Assembly (NCBI GenBank): GCA_902764875.1
Contig: CACWXP010000002.1
Location: 1 to 64,000, forward strand
Length of the DNA stretch: 64,000 nucleotides
Reading direction: 5' to 3'
Origin: an uncultured Eubacteriales bacterium
GTDB lineage: Bacteria > Bacillota > Clostridia > Christensenellales > Aristaeellaceae
The notes below the pieces were generated by a model that saw only the letters and a program-made list of their open reading frames with translations, was not told where the DNA came from and made no database searches. The position numbers and the translations under genes are program-made. The first letter of the stretch is position 1. The number at the start of each line of letters is the position of its first letter. Below are positions 37,101-45,806 of this stretch, piece after piece.

Positions 37101-37373
37101 GCCGAGACCGGAAATCAATCCGTCCGGACGTTCTTTTTCGATGACCCGGCGAATGGTCGCGGCGTTCAGCGGCTCCAGATAGATTTCGTCTGCCAGATGC
37201 TGATCTGTCATGATGGTTGCCGGATTGGAGTTTACCAGAACCACGTTGATACCTTCCTGCTTCAGAACGCGGCAGGCCTGGGCGCCGGCATAGTCAAACT
37301 CAGCCGCCTGACCGATGACGATCGGGCCGGATCCGATCACCAGCACTTTCCGGATGGTTTGATCTTTAGGCAT
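34182..37373 (-). CDS. carB: Carbamoyl-phosphate synthase large subunit
   Basis: The 1063-residue synthetase subunit makes carbamoyl phosphate from ammonia, bicarbonate and two ATP for arginine and pyrimidine synthesis. Two homologous ATP-grasp halves (about 1-400 and 550-935) are seen, each with GSGPIxIGQ near its start. A C-terminal MGS-like regulatory domain (about 935-1063) follows. The ATG overlaps the carA stop by eight bases. It is the last gene of the arginine operon and ends at the shared terminator. The location suggests it serves arginine mainly, though the set may also feed pyrimidines. Confidence 0.98.
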   Translation of the reverse strand: MPKDQTIRKVLVIGSGPIVIGQAAEFDYAGAQACRVLKQEGINVVLVNSNPATIMTDQHLADEIYLEPLNAATIRRVIEKERPDGLISGLGGQTGLTLAMQLSRDGTLDEFGVRLLGSPISAIEKAEDREKFRETMLEIGQPCVPSEIAENLEDALKAATDIGYPVIVRPAYTLGGSGGGIASDEEEMRQIARAGLDASPITQILVEKCIAGWKEIEFETMRDAQGNVIAVCSMENVDPVGIHTGDSVVVAPALTLSDKEYQMLRSASLDIISAIGIVGGCNCQFALNPDSFEYAVIEVNPRVSRSSALASKATGYPIAKITTRLALGYALDEIANDITGKTCACFEPTVDYVVVKFPKWPFDKFYGSSRRLGTQMKATGEVMAIGQCFEEALMKAVRGAEISLDTLNALPLSDEPIRSRLARQDDRRLFTVFEALKQGLTVDEIFEITKIDRFFLFRLRAMAEAEIKAEKNGLQPGDYAIFKKMGYPDAAIRRISGAKEVPGWKMSYKMVDTCGAEFAAETPYFYSCTDKACESRSLKRSGRPVVIVLGSGPIRIGQGIEFDYSSVHCVWTLRRIGYDVVIINNNPETVSTDYDTADRLYFEPLTPEDVMNVIEVEKPVGVVVAFGGQTAIKLTKFLDSQGIRILGTSAESIDIAEDRERFDELLEQFGIRRPRGMGVRTMEEAVAAADELGYPVLLRPSYVIGGQNMTISRSREQTVDYMKRILSGGIENPVLVDQYLPGIELEVDVISDGKDVLIPGIMEHIERAGVHSGDSIAVYPPFNLTERFQEKICDISTKLALALGTQGLVNIQYLIFDNELYVIEVNPRASRTIPYISKVTGVPMVDLASRVMLGESLKGLGFGTGLYPAPPYCAIKVPVFSFEKLNDADSILGPEMKSTGEVLGIGITKAEALFKGLSAAGFSLPTARDRSRMGVLLSVEDEDFPDAIAMAKRCYDLGIHVYATKDTARAISSVGIHVQTVADPKISDEMITLMENGELNYIIYTGAVKDDTVGDYRVLHRRAMFLGIPCMTSLDTANALADILGSRFSLENTELVDINRMRR

Positions 37374-38430
37374 TTTTCATTTCCTCCATCTTCTGAACAA
37401 AGCGGTCGAACAGGATTGCGGTATCCCGGGGACCGGATGCCGCTTCGGGATGGAACTGAACCGTGAAGCAGTGTTTGTCGGGATATTCCATCCCTTCACA
37501 GCTGCCGTCGTTCGCGTTGCGGAAGGATTCCACACCGACTCCTTTCAGCGAACCGGCAACGACGGCGTAACCGTGGTTCTGCGAGGTGATATAGGTCCGG
37601 CCGGCGGCAAGATCCCGAACGGGCTGATTTCCGCCCCGGTGGCCGTATTTCAGCTTGACGGTGTCTCCGCCAAGGGCCAAAGCTGCCAGCTGATGTCCGA
37701 GACAGATGCCGAAGACCGGCTTTCGGCCGATCAGTTTTCGAAGCTCCGCGATGCAGGAAGTGTTTTCTTTCGGATCTCCGGGACCGTTGGACAGCATGAT
37801 ACCGTCGGCACCGGAGGAGAGAATCTCCTCTGCCTTTGTGAACGCAGGCCAGACGGTTACGGAGCAGCCGCGCTTTTGCAGACTGCGGATGATGTTGTGC
37901 TTTGCACCGTAGTCAATCAGCGCTACCTTACAGCGTGCTTCGCCCTCGGCAGGCCAGAAACTTTTTTCGTTTCCGGAGACGGAAGCCACGGCGTTTTCAA
38001 CCCGGAAAGCACGGATAGCACTGAGATCCGAAGGAATTTCGTCGCAAATCATGGCGTTCATCACGCCTTCTTCCCGGGTGATGCGAACGATCTCCCTTGT
38101 ATCCACACCGCGCAGACCGGGAATACCTTTTGCAACCAGGTAATCATTCAGCGCATAGGCGCTGCGAAAATTGGAGGGCGTATCGCACAGATTTCGTACT
38201 ATATATCCGAACAGTGTGCTTGAACCCTCAAAATCCTCTTCAATCACACCGTAATTACCGATCATCGGGAAGGTCTGGGTAACAATCTGACCGAAATAGC
38301 TCGGATCGGTCAGCGTTTCCAGATATCCTTCCATGCCGGTGGTGAAGACCAGTTCGCCGATCCGGTCGACAGGGGCACCGATCCGGGTGCCTTCAAAGGT
38401 GACGCCGTTGCTCAGAACCAAGTAAGACAT
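37366..38430 (-). CDS. carA: Carbamoyl-phosphate synthase small subunit
   Basis: The glutaminase subunit of 354 residues that supplies ammonia to CarB. It has the N-terminal CPSase small-chain domain (about 1-135) and a class I glutamine amidotransferase domain with the nucleophile Cys in FGICLGHQLAALALG and the His-Glu pair near FTVQFHPEA. GGAGGAA lies seven bases before the ATG. It follows argD by 69 bases with no terminator in the gap. Confidence 0.97.
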   Translation of the reverse strand: MSYLVLSNGVTFEGTRIGAPVDRIGELVFTTGMEGYLETLTDPSYFGQIVTQTFPMIGNYGVIEEDFEGSSTLFGYIVRNLCDTPSNFRSAYALNDYLVAKGIPGLRGVDTREIVRITREEGVMNAMICDEIPSDLSAIRAFRVENAVASVSGNEKSFWPAEGEARCKVALIDYGAKHNIIRSLQKRGCSVTVWPAFTKAEEILSSGADGIMLSNGPGDPKENTSCIAELRKLIGRKPVFGICLGHQLAALALGGDTVKLKYGHRGGNQPVRDLAAGRTYITSQNHGYAVVAGSLKGVGVESFRNANDGSCEGMEYPDKHCFTVQFHPEAASGPRDTAILFDRFVQKMEEMKNA

Positions 38431-38499
38431 GGCTATTCCTCCGGAATTGAAGTGGATCGTTCTCAGGGATGAATCAAAGATGTTCAGGGAATCCGCCCT

Positions 38500-39663
38500 T
38501 TACGGACGGCAGGCTTCCTTTATGATTTCCGCGGCTTTTTGCAGGAGATCGTCAGGGATGTTGAGCGCGGGAAGCAGACGAACTTTGTCTTTGGCGGTGA
38601 GGCAGAGAACACCTTTCTCCATGCAGGCCTTCACGACTTCCGAGGCTGTTTTTTCTGTTTTCAGGCCCAGCATGAGGCCGAGACCGGAAACGGACTGAAT
38701 ACCGGGTGCGCCTTCCAACAGACGGCGCAGATGTTTGCCCTTTTCAACCACTTTTTCCAGGAAAGGATCCGTCAGACGGTTCAGCACCGAAAGCGCCGCG
38801 GCGCAAGCCACGGGGTTTCCGCCGAAGGTGGAACCGTGATCCCCGTAAGACAGGACATCCTTCACTTTTTCACTCAGCAGGCAGGCGCCAAGGGGAAGAC
38901 CGCCGGCGAGTCCCTTGGCTGTGGTCACCACATCCGGGCGAAGACCGTAGTTCATATAGGCATACAGTTTCCCTGTGCGGCCGTTGCCGGCCTGGACTTC
39001 ATCAATCATCAGAAGGATATCCTGCTCTTTCAGGAAAGCCTGCAGCTCAGTGGCGAATCGAAGTTCCAGGGGAATGACGCCGCCTTCGCCCTGTACGCAT
39101 TCAATGAGAACCGCCGCAACTGTTCCGCCTGCACACAGGGATTTCAGCGCGTTCAGATCTCCTGCGGGAATATGGGCGAAACCGGGCGTCAGCGGCTGGT
39201 AGAGCTCATGGTAATGATCCTGACCCGTGGCGGCCAGGGTTGTCAGCGTACGGCCGTGAAAACTGTTTTCCAGCGTTACAATTGTGGAGCAGGCGGGACC
39301 TTTCTTTTTGGCGGCCCATTTACGGGCGACTTTGATGGCGCATTCGTTGGCTTCGGCGCCGGAGTTGCCGAAAAATACCCTGGACATTCCGGTCCGGACG
39401 CAGAGCGCTTCGGCCAGCTTCGCACAGGGCGCAGTGTAATACAGGTTGGACATATGCTGAATGCTGTGAATCTGTTCTTCCACTGCGGCAATCCAGGCAT
39501 CATCCGCCACGCCAAAGGAGGTGACAGCGATTCCGGAGCCCATGTCGATATATTCCTTTCCGGAAGCATCCTTTACAAGTGACCCTTTTCCGGAGACGAT
39601 TTCAACGGGAAAGCGCTTATAAGTATGAGCGATGTAGGATTCGTCGAGTTCAAAAGTATTCAT
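38500..39663 (-). CDS. argD: Acetylornithine aminotransferase
   Basis: A 387-residue fold type I PLP enzyme that converts N-acetylglutamate semialdehyde to N-acetylornithine. The PLP lysine is in TTAKGLAGGLPLGA, preceded by the LMIDEVQAGNGRTG stretch, and FFGNSGAEANECAIK binds the cofactor phosphate. It is a little shorter than the Escherichia coli enzyme (about 400). GGAGGTT precedes the ATG. It sits between argB and carA; the argB-argD gap holds an unusual inverted repeat. Confidence 0.95.
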   Translation of the reverse strand: MNTFELDESYIAHTYKRFPVEIVSGKGSLVKDASGKEYIDMGSGIAVTSFGVADDAWIAAVEEQIHSIQHMSNLYYTAPCAKLAEALCVRTGMSRVFFGNSGAEANECAIKVARKWAAKKKGPACSTIVTLENSFHGRTLTTLAATGQDHYHELYQPLTPGFAHIPAGDLNALKSLCAGGTVAAVLIECVQGEGGVIPLELRFATELQAFLKEQDILLMIDEVQAGNGRTGKLYAYMNYGLRPDVVTTAKGLAGGLPLGACLLSEKVKDVLSYGDHGSTFGGNPVACAAALSVLNRLTDPFLEKVVEKGKHLRRLLEGAPGIQSVSGLGLMLGLKTEKTASEVVKACMEKGVLCLTAKDKVRLLPALNIPDDLLQKAAEIIKEACRP

Positions 39664-39735
39664 GATAACCTCCTCATTTCCGCCATCTCAATCTGCGCAA
39701 GCTCCACACTGTGGATCTCGCTTGTTTCGATTAAG

Positions 39736-39781
39736 AATAAATCTGACGAAATCTCCGCCACCGGTGGCCGTCAGATTTATT
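39736..39781 (-). repeat. Nested inverted repeat between argB and argD
   Basis: Perfect 13-bp arms AATAAATCTGACG and CGTCAGATTTATT enclose a 20-base loop that itself contains the palindrome GCCACCGGTGGC. The right arm includes the argB stop codon. There is no T-run on the minus strand, so it is not a plain terminator. It may be an mRNA processing site or stability element between cistrons. Confidence 0.75.
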
Positions 39782-40673
39782 CCCAGCCAGACTGACGGTC
39801 TTCGAATCTGAGTTCCGGGGCGGAGAACCGGGTGCCGGCTCCTTCGTCTGTCAGCAGTTCCATGAGAATGGAATGGGGGACGCGGCCGTCCATGATGACC
39901 ACATTTTTTACACCGCGGGCGATGGCAGTCGCACAGCATTCCACTTTGGGGATCATACCGCCGGAGATAATGCCGTTTTCCCGCAGAGAGGGCAGCTCGT
40001 CCAGCGAAATCTCGGAAATCAGCGTGGAAGGATCGTGCATGTCCTTCAGTACGCCGGCGATATCCGTCATCATAATGAGCGTTTTCGCCTGCAGCGCACC
40101 TGCAATATATGCCGCTGCGGTATCCCCGTTGATGTTGTAGGCATTGCCGGATTTGTCGCAGCCGACGGTGGAAACCACGGGAATATAACCGTTGCCAAGC
40201 AGATCCGTTACGGGATTGATATGCACTTTCTGGATTTCACCGACAAAGCCCAGCCGCTCGTCCTTCGTGCTGCACTGGAGAAGACGCCCGTCCATTCCGG
40301 AGAGCCCGACTGCTTTTCCACCCTTCATTTCCAGAAGGTTGACCAGCGTTTTGTTGATTTTGCCGGCAAGAACCATCTGAACGATATCCATGGTTTCCTT
40401 ATCCGTGACACGCAGGCCGCCGACGAACTCGGGCTTTTTCCCGAGACGGTCCATCAGATCGTTGATTTCGGGACCGCCTCCATGCACGAGCACCACCTTA
40501 ACACCGATCAGCCAGAGCAGCACGATATCTTCCATAACCTGCTGTTTCAGCTGCTCGTTGATCATGGCGTTACCGCCGTATTTTACAACGACGATTTGCC
40601 CCGTGTATTTCCGGATATAGGGAAGGGCGGCGGTCAGAACTTCGGCCCGCTCCATGTTGGTGAAATCATTCAT
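39777..40673 (-). CDS. argB: N-acetylglutamate kinase
   Basis: A 298-residue amino-acid kinase that phosphorylates N-acetylglutamate. Family marks: VVVKYGGNAM near the start, VHGGGPEIN for the substrate and phosphate site, and NINGDTAAAYIAGAL in the nucleotide half. The ATG at 40673 is chosen because AGGAG lies eight bases upstream; the longer start at 40715 would overlap argJ. The N-terminal helix (NDFTNMERAEVLTAALPYI) is the type found in arginine-sensitive hexameric kinases, so feedback inhibition by arginine is likely. Confidence 0.97.
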   Translation of the reverse strand: MNDFTNMERAEVLTAALPYIRKYTGQIVVVKYGGNAMINEQLKQQVMEDIVLLWLIGVKVVLVHGGGPEINDLMDRLGKKPEFVGGLRVTDKETMDIVQMVLAGKINKTLVNLLEMKGGKAVGLSGMDGRLLQCSTKDERLGFVGEIQKVHINPVTDLLGNGYIPVVSTVGCDKSGNAYNINGDTAAAYIAGALQAKTLIMMTDIAGVLKDMHDPSTLISEISLDELPSLRENGIISGGMIPKVECCATAIARGVKNVVIMDGRVPHSILMELLTDEGAGTRFSAPELRFEDRQSGWE

Positions 40674-40677
40674 ATAA

Positions 40678-41922
40678 TCAACTCCTGTAGTCCCCATTGA
40701 TTTTGACATAGTCATAGGTCAGATCACAGCCCCAGGCCGTGGCCTCTTCTTTGCCCATTTTCATATCGCAGGAGAAGCGGACTGCCTCTTCTCCGAGAAT
40801 GGCGGCGGCCTTTTCTTCGTCAAAGGTCTGCACACAGCCATCCCGATAGAAGCAAAGGGTTTCTTTTTCTCCGTGGAGATACAGTTCAATGACTGCCGGG
40901 TCAAAATCAGGACCGGCATATCCAAGTGCACAGAGAATCCGGCCGCAGTTGGCGTCCTTTCCAAAGATCATTGCCTTGACCAGGCTGGAAGCGACCACGG
41001 AACGGGCAAGCGTCCGGGCGTTTTCCTTTGTATCCGCATTGTACACATGCATTTCAACCAGGTGGGTCGCACCTTCGCCGTCTCCGGCCATTTTGACGGC
41101 CAGCGTACGGCAGACCGTGAACAGGGCTTCACAGAAAAGTTCATAGTCCTGATTTTTCTCGCTGATACAGCGGTTGCCGGAGAGACCGCCGGCCATGACG
41201 AGCAGCGTATCGTTGGTGCTTGTATCGCCGTCTACAGTGATCATATTGAACGTATCCTGTACAACGGCGGAAAGCGCCTCCTGCAGCAGATCCCTGCGGA
41301 TTGCGCAGTCGGTGGTGAGATAGGCGAGCATGGTACACATGTTCGGATGAATCATTCCGGATCCTTTGCACATGCCGCCGAGACGAACCGTTACCATTCC
41401 TTCTCCGCTTTCCGCGGGCAGATCAAATTCCACAGCGATTTCCTTGTTTACGGTGTCGGTGGTCATGATGGCTTTGCTGGCCGCAGTACCGGCTTCCGGC
41501 GTATTTGAAAGCTTTTCGGACATGGCGGACACACCGGCCGTAATTCTGTCAAGGGGAATGTTCGGTCCGATGACACCGGTGGAACCGAGAAGCACGGAAT
41601 CGGCGGGAATGCCGAGAAGTTTTCCGGTGTGCTCAGCAGTTTCCCTGCAAAGCTTCAGACCGGTTCCCCCGGTGGCCGCATTGGCAATTCCGGCATTGAC
41701 AACAACCGCCTGCACAGGATGCCCGGAAGCGACAATACCCCGGTCCCAGAGAACTGGCGCAGCTTTTACCTTGTTGGAGGTGAACACACCGGCAACAGTG
41801 CAGGGAACGCTGCTGTACAGCATGGCCATATCCGTCCGGTCGCGGTATTTGATTCCGGCCGCGCAGCAGGCGGCACTGAATCCTTTTGCGGCTGTAACAC
41901 CGCCGGAAATCTTACTGATCAT
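40678..41922 (-). CDS. argJ: Bifunctional ornithine acetyltransferase / N-acetylglutamate synthase
   Basis: ArgJ transfers the acetyl group from N-acetylornithine back to glutamate. The 414-residue precursor is cut into two chains before a Thr; that site is at PNMCTML (nucleophile Thr after Cys; Ala is usual before it). The GDTSTND motif and KGSGMIHPNM are typical. The ATG at 41922 is chosen because AGGAGA lies eight bases upstream; the ATG at 41928 is two bases away. It overlaps the GNAT gene by 11 bases and is followed by argB after four bases. Whether it also makes N-acetylglutamate from acetyl-CoA cannot be told. Confidence 0.95.
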   Translation of the reverse strand: MISKISGGVTAAKGFSAACCAAGIKYRDRTDMAMLYSSVPCTVAGVFTSNKVKAAPVLWDRGIVASGHPVQAVVVNAGIANAATGGTGLKLCRETAEHTGKLLGIPADSVLLGSTGVIGPNIPLDRITAGVSAMSEKLSNTPEAGTAASKAIMTTDTVNKEIAVEFDLPAESGEGMVTVRLGGMCKGSGMIHPNMCTMLAYLTTDCAIRRDLLQEALSAVVQDTFNMITVDGDTSTNDTLLVMAGGLSGNRCISEKNQDYELFCEALFTVCRTLAVKMAGDGEGATHLVEMHVYNADTKENARTLARSVVASSLVKAMIFGKDANCGRILCALGYAGPDFDPAVIELYLHGEKETLCFYRDGCVQTFDEEKAAAILGEEAVRFSCDMKMGKEEATAWGCDLTYDYVKINGDYRS

Positions 41923-42394
41923 CGGCATCGTCTCCTATAAACTGGGTAATGTTTTCCTGGTTCAGGACAAACTCATAGTAATTGACATCTGTTTTACGGG
42001 TCCAGCCGATCTGTTTCCAGAAGGCATTGCCCGCGTCATTGGCCGTGAAGGCGATGAGAGACACCTTGTTGATTCCCATCAGTTTCAGCTGCTGCATACA
42101 GTACCCGACCATTTTAGTGCCGATTCCGCGGCGGCGGAACTCTTTAGCAACACAAACATGATACAGCGCACCCTGACGGCCGTCGGATCCGCAGAGAATG
42201 GAGCCGACGATTCTGGTTCCGATCCGGGCAACCACACTGGTGGTCGGATTCCGGAGGATAAAACGCCGGATGTCAGCAGGAGAATCATCCAGGGTGCGGA
42301 TGCCGAAACCGCGGATGGTCATCCACAGGGCACGGACATCGTCATAATCCTCAACCGTCATCGGCTGAATGCGTACTTCTTCCATCTTTTCCAT
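41912..42394 (-). CDS. GNAT-family acetyltransferase inside the arginine operon
   Basis: A 160-residue single GNAT domain. The acetyl-CoA pyrophosphate loop is RRRGIGTKMV, preceded by the ALYHVCVAKEFR strand, with NDAGNAFWKQIGW near the C-terminus. It lies between argC and argJ and is coupled to both (six bases after argC, 11-base overlap with argJ). N-acetylglutamate synthase is a GNAT reaction, so it could prime the cycle; it could also acetylate another substrate. The start at 42394 has no clear Shine-Dalgarno and depends on coupling; an ATG at 42385 is possible. Confidence 0.85.
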   Translation of the reverse strand: MEKMEEVRIQPMTVEDYDDVRALWMTIRGFGIRTLDDSPADIRRFILRNPTTSVVARIGTRIVGSILCGSDGRQGALYHVCVAKEFRRRGIGTKMVGYCMQQLKLMGINKVSLIAFTANDAGNAFWKQIGWTRKTDVNYYEFVLNQENITQFIGDDADDQ

Positions 42395-42400
42395 CCAATA

Positions 42401-43330
42401 TTACTGTGTGACCAGGCCGAGGGATTCCTTTTCGCCCAGCACCAGATTCATATTCTGAATGGCTGCACCGGAGGCACCCTTGCCGAGATTGTCAAACCGG
42501 GCGACGAGCAGAATCCGTTCCGGTGTGCCATGGACGGAAATCTCCAGATCGTCCCGTCCGGAGAGCGCGCCGGCCGACAGGAAACCGTCTTCCTCCGGAG
42601 CTTCCGCAAAGCGTACCAGACCTGAAGTGTAATATGCCCGGTAGGTTTCTTTGATTTCTTCGGGAGAAGCGGAGGTTTCGGAAGGTGTCAGGGGAACGGT
42701 GACTTCCATGCCGGCATAGTATGGAGCGACAACAGGACAGAAGACGGGCGCATGATCCAGGCCGCAGACGGCTGCCATCTCCGGCAGGTGCTTGTGGGTC
42801 TGGGAGAGGCCGTATTGCCGCGGAGCATCCAGCAGAGAAGGTCGGTTCTCCTCTTCGTAGGCCGCTATCATCTTTTTACCGCCGCCTGAATATCCCGTGA
42901 GTGAAAAGCAGGAAAGCCGGGCGCCCGATGAGAGCAGTCCGGCCTGAACCAGCGGCGCAACCAGCGACACAAAGCCGCTGGCATGGCAGCCGGGGTTGGC
43001 AATACGGCGGGAGAAGACGATCTTCTCCCGCTGTCCTTTCAGTTCGGGAAAACCGTAGGTCCAGCCAACGGCCGTGCGGTGGGCCGTGCTGGTGTCGATG
43101 ATGACGGCATCGGGAGAGGTTACCAGGGAAACGGCTTCCCGCGCGGCATCATCCGGCAGACAAAGGAAAGATACCTTTGCCGTGTTCAGGGCATCCGCCC
43201 GGGCGGCAGGATCCTTACGGAGCTCTTCCGGAAGCGTGATCAGTTCCAGATCCTGCCGGGAGGCGAGCCGCTCCCGGATCCGAAGGCCTGTGGTTCCGGC
43301 ACTGCCGTCAATAAATACCTTTGTTTTCAT
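42401..43330 (-). CDS. argC: N-acetyl-gamma-glutamyl-phosphate reductase, short (type 2) form
   Basis: A 309-residue NADPH-dependent dehydrogenase that reduces N-acetylglutamyl phosphate to the semialdehyde. The active-site Cys is in ANPGCHASGF; the nucleotide loop is VFIDGSAGTTG. The length fits the type 2 (about 310) rather than the 345-residue type 1 ArgC. The ATG at 43330 is chosen with AAGGA six bases upstream; the ATG at 43336 abuts that site. Two bases separate it from argG. Confidence 0.96.
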   Translation of the reverse strand: MKTKVFIDGSAGTTGLRIRERLASRQDLELITLPEELRKDPAARADALNTAKVSFLCLPDDAAREAVSLVTSPDAVIIDTSTAHRTAVGWTYGFPELKGQREKIVFSRRIANPGCHASGFVSLVAPLVQAGLLSSGARLSCFSLTGYSGGGKKMIAAYEEENRPSLLDAPRQYGLSQTHKHLPEMAAVCGLDHAPVFCPVVAPYYAGMEVTVPLTPSETSASPEEIKETYRAYYTSGLVRFAEAPEEDGFLSAGALSGRDDLEISVHGTPERILLVARFDNLGKGASGAAIQNMNLVLGEKESLGLVTQ

Positions 43331-43332
43331 TA

Positions 43333-44556
43333 TCATTCCTTATTTGCGGCGTCCACCAGTGCCTGCACCTTGGTCGGGAGACCGAAGAGCGTGATGAATC
43401 CGGCGGAGTCCTTCTGATTATAATCACTGGCACCGAAAGTAGCGATATCTTCGGAATAAAGGGAATACTTGCTCCAGACGCCGGCCTTGATGATGTTGCC
43501 CTTATAAAGCTTCAGCTTCACAGTGCCGGTGACCTTTTCCTGCGTTTTGTCCACGAAGGCGGAAAGCGCTTCCCGCAGAGGGGAGAACCACAGGCCGTTG
43601 TAGACCAGCTCGGCAAAGGTGATGGACAGCTTCTGCTTTTCGTGCATGGTCAGCTTGTCGAGGCAGATGGATTCCAATGCCTCGTGAGCCTTGTAGAGGA
43701 TGGTTCCGCCGGGTGTTTCATAAACGCCGCGGCACTTCATTCCGACCAGCCGGTTTTCCACGATGTCGATCAGACCGATGCCGTTCTTCCCGCCAAACTC
43801 ATTCAGTTTCAGAATGATATTCTTGGCGGACATTTCTTCACCGTTCAGCGCTACGGGCTTGCCCTGATCGAAGTCCAGCGTGATGTAGGTGGGTTCGTCG
43901 GGCGCATCAATGGGAGAAACACCCATTTCCAGGAATCCGGGCTTCTCATATTGCGGCTCGTTGCCGGTGTCTTCCAGATCCAGACCTTCATGGCTCAGAT
44001 GCCAGAGGTTCTTATCTTTGGAGTAGTTGGTTTCCCGGGTGATCTTCAGGGGAATGTTATGCGCCTCGGCGTAGTCGATCTCTTCATCCCGGGACTGAAT
44101 ATCCCACTCACGCCAGGGGGCAATGATGGGCATATCGGGAGCAAAATGCTTCACCGCCAGTTCGAAGCGGACCTGATCGTTGCCTTTGCCGGTGCATCCG
44201 TGGCAGATGGCATCGGCGCCTTCCTTCTTTGCGATTTCGACCAGGCCCTTGGCGATGCAGGGCCGGGCGTGACTTGTGCCGAGAAGGTAATCCTCGTATA
44301 CGGCGCCGGCTTTCATGGTCGGGATGATATAGTCGTCGACATATTCATCGGTCAGATCCAGAACATACAGCTTGGATGCGCCGGTCTTCAGGGCTTTTTC
44401 CTCCAGACCGTCCAGCTCCGTTCCCTGCCCGACATCGCCGGAAACGGCGATAATTTCGGGATTGTTGTAATTCTCCTTCAGCCAGGGGATGATGATGGAC
44501 GTATCCAGACCGCCGGAATAGGCGAGGACGACCTTTTTGATATCACTTTTATTCAT
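43333..44556 (-). CDS. argG: Argininosuccinate synthase
   Basis: A 407-residue cytoplasmic enzyme that joins citrulline and aspartate using ATP. The ATP-binding AYSGGLDTS motif is near the N-terminus, with [14 protein letters not shown] in the middle. The ATG at 44556 follows AAGGAGG; the longer frame at 44598 would start inside the promoter. It is the first gene of the operon, though argH is absent from the window. An ARG-box-like palindrome lies between promoter and start, suggesting ArgR/AhrC repression by arginine. Confidence 0.98.
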   Translation of the reverse strand: MNKSDIKKVVLAYSGGLDTSIIIPWLKENYNNPEIIAVSGDVGQGTELDGLEEKALKTGASKLYVLDLTDEYVDDYIIPTMKAGAVYEDYLLGTSHARPCIAKGLVEIAKKEGADAICHGCTGKGNDQVRFELAVKHFAPDMPIIAPWREWDIQSRDEEIDYAEAHNIPLKITRETNYSKDKNLWHLSHEGLDLEDTGNEPQYEKPGFLEMGVSPIDAPDEPTYITLDFDQGKPVALNGEEMSAKNIILKLNEFGGKNGIGLIDIVENRLVGMKCRGVYETPGGTILYKAHEALESICLDKLTMHEKQKLSITFAELVYNGLWFSPLREALSAFVDKTQEKVTGTVKLKLYKGNIIKAGVWSKYSLYSEDIATFGASDYNQKDSAGFITLFGLPTKVQALVDAANKE

Positions 44557-44572
44557 GGGAACTCCTCCTTCG

Positions 44573-44586
44573 TGCATGATTATGCA
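44573..44586 (-). promoter_or_regulatory. ARG-box-like operator (ArgR/AhrC candidate)
   Basis: TGCATGATTATGCA fits the arginine-repressor half-site pattern TGnAT-N4-ATnCA. It lies right after the -10, over the predicted transcription start of argG. No argR gene is in the window. Confidence 0.55.
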
Positions 44587-44589
44587 TGG

Positions 44590-44618
44590 ACTATACACCC
44601 GGGAGAAGGTCTTGTCAA
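44590..44618 (-). promoter_or_regulatory. Promoter of the arginine operon
   Basis: On the minus strand TTGACA, 17 bases, TATAGT, 34 bases before the argG start codon. Confidence 0.85.
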
Positions 44619-44795
44619 GTACAGATATAAAGAATATTCACAAAAATACAATTCGGGAACAGAACGAATATCAAAGTGTATAATATGCAATCATAATGCA
44701 TAAATGAATATTATCGGTCTGTAAATGACGGAAAGAAAAGGAACCGCAGAGAATCGATATGCATGACAGGGTGGCTGTAACAGAAGGAACAGAGA

Positions 44796-44824
44796 TTGCA
44801 AGAAGCGGGAAAGTAGAGTATGAT
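44796..44824 (+). promoter_or_regulatory. Promoter of the rnz-uvrB operon
   Basis: TTGCAA, 17 bases, TATGAT. The remaining part of the divergent gap (44619-44795) is AT-rich and has no other recognisable element. Confidence 0.6.
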
Positions 44825-44864
44825 ATCATTGATCATCTGTGGATTTTCAGAGGAGGGAAGAAAA

Positions 44865-45806
44865 GTGCTGGAGCTGTGCACACTGGGTACCGGCGGTACG
44901 CTGCCGCTGGCGGATCGGGCACTTTCTTCCTTATATGTGCGTGAAAACGGACGGGCGATGATTATCGACTGCGGAGAAGGAACGCAGGTTGGCATCCGGA
45001 AACTGGGATGGGGATTCCGGTGCATAGAGGACGTGCTGCTGACCCATTATCATGGTGATCACTGTACGGGACTGGCCGGACTGCTTCTGAGTCTTGAAAA
45101 GGCCGGAAAAACAGAAACGCTGAATATCTGGGGGCCGAAGGGGCTGAAGCGCGTGGTGGAAGGTTTATGCGTGATTGTTCCGCCACTGAGCTATCCCGTG
45201 CTGCTTCACGAGCTTCCGCCGGAGGGCGGCGAACTGGAAGCTGTCGGACTGAAGATCCGGGCTTTTCCGGTGGATCATGGGGGGATTCCGTGCTATGGCT
45301 ACCGGATGACGCTTGAACGGAAAAATACCTTTTCGCCGGAGAAGGCGAAAGCGCTGGGCGTCCCCGTGACGGAATGGAAAAAGCTTCAGGAAGGCGAAAC
45401 CGTCCGCGCCGGCGGACGGAAAATTCGGTCGGAGGAGGTTTTCGGCGCCGCCAGGAAGGGTATCACAGCGGTGTTTTCAACGGATACAAGGCCCTGTGAA
45501 ACCCTGAGGAAATACACGAAAGACGCGGATTTGCTGATTCTTGAAGGCATGTATGCAGACGAGGAAAAGCGGCCACAGGCGCTGAAAAATCACCACATGA
45601 TGTTCAGCGAAGCGGCACAGATTGCCCGGGAAGCTGCGCCGGCAGCGCTGCTGCTGACTCATTTCAGCACAAGCCTGGAGGATCCGGAAAGCGGTTTGGA
45701 CGCCGCTCGGGAGATTTTTCAGAATACCTGGACAGCAAAGGACGGGGAAACCGTTACCCTGCGATATCCGGCGGGAGAGGAGAAGGCATGGATCAGTTTG
45801 TGCTGA
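44865..45806 (+). CDS. rnz: Ribonuclease Z (tRNA 3'-processing endonuclease)
   Basis: A 313-residue metallo-beta-lactamase-fold enzyme that trims the 3' trailer of tRNA precursors. The Zn motif HYHGDH is at 61-66 with IIDCGEGTQ before it; further ligands are at STDTRPC and the His of LLTHFSTS. The GTG at 44865 is chosen with AGGAGG eight bases upstream; the in-frame ATG at 44820 lies in the -10 of the promoter. The gene overlaps uvrB by 19 bases. Confidence 0.93.
   Translation: MLELCTLGTGGTLPLADRALSSLYVRENGRAMIIDCGEGTQVGIRKLGWGFRCIEDVLLTHYHGDHCTGLAGLLLSLEKAGKTETLNIWGPKGLKRVVEGLCVIVPPLSYPVLLHELPPEGGELEAVGLKIRAFPVDHGGIPCYGYRMTLERKNTFSPEKAKALGVPVTEWKKLQEGETVRAGGRKIRSEEVFGAARKGITAVFSTDTRPCETLRKYTKDADLLILEGMYADEEKRPQALKNHHMMFSEAAQIAREAAPAALLLTHFSTSLEDPESGLDAAREIFQNTWTAKDGETVTLRYPAGEEKAWISLC

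Noticed and set aside
43321..44703. 460-codon plus-strand frame over argG
   Set aside because: Antisense to argG with the usual mirrored composition; argG has motif support and the promoter evidence is on the minus strand.
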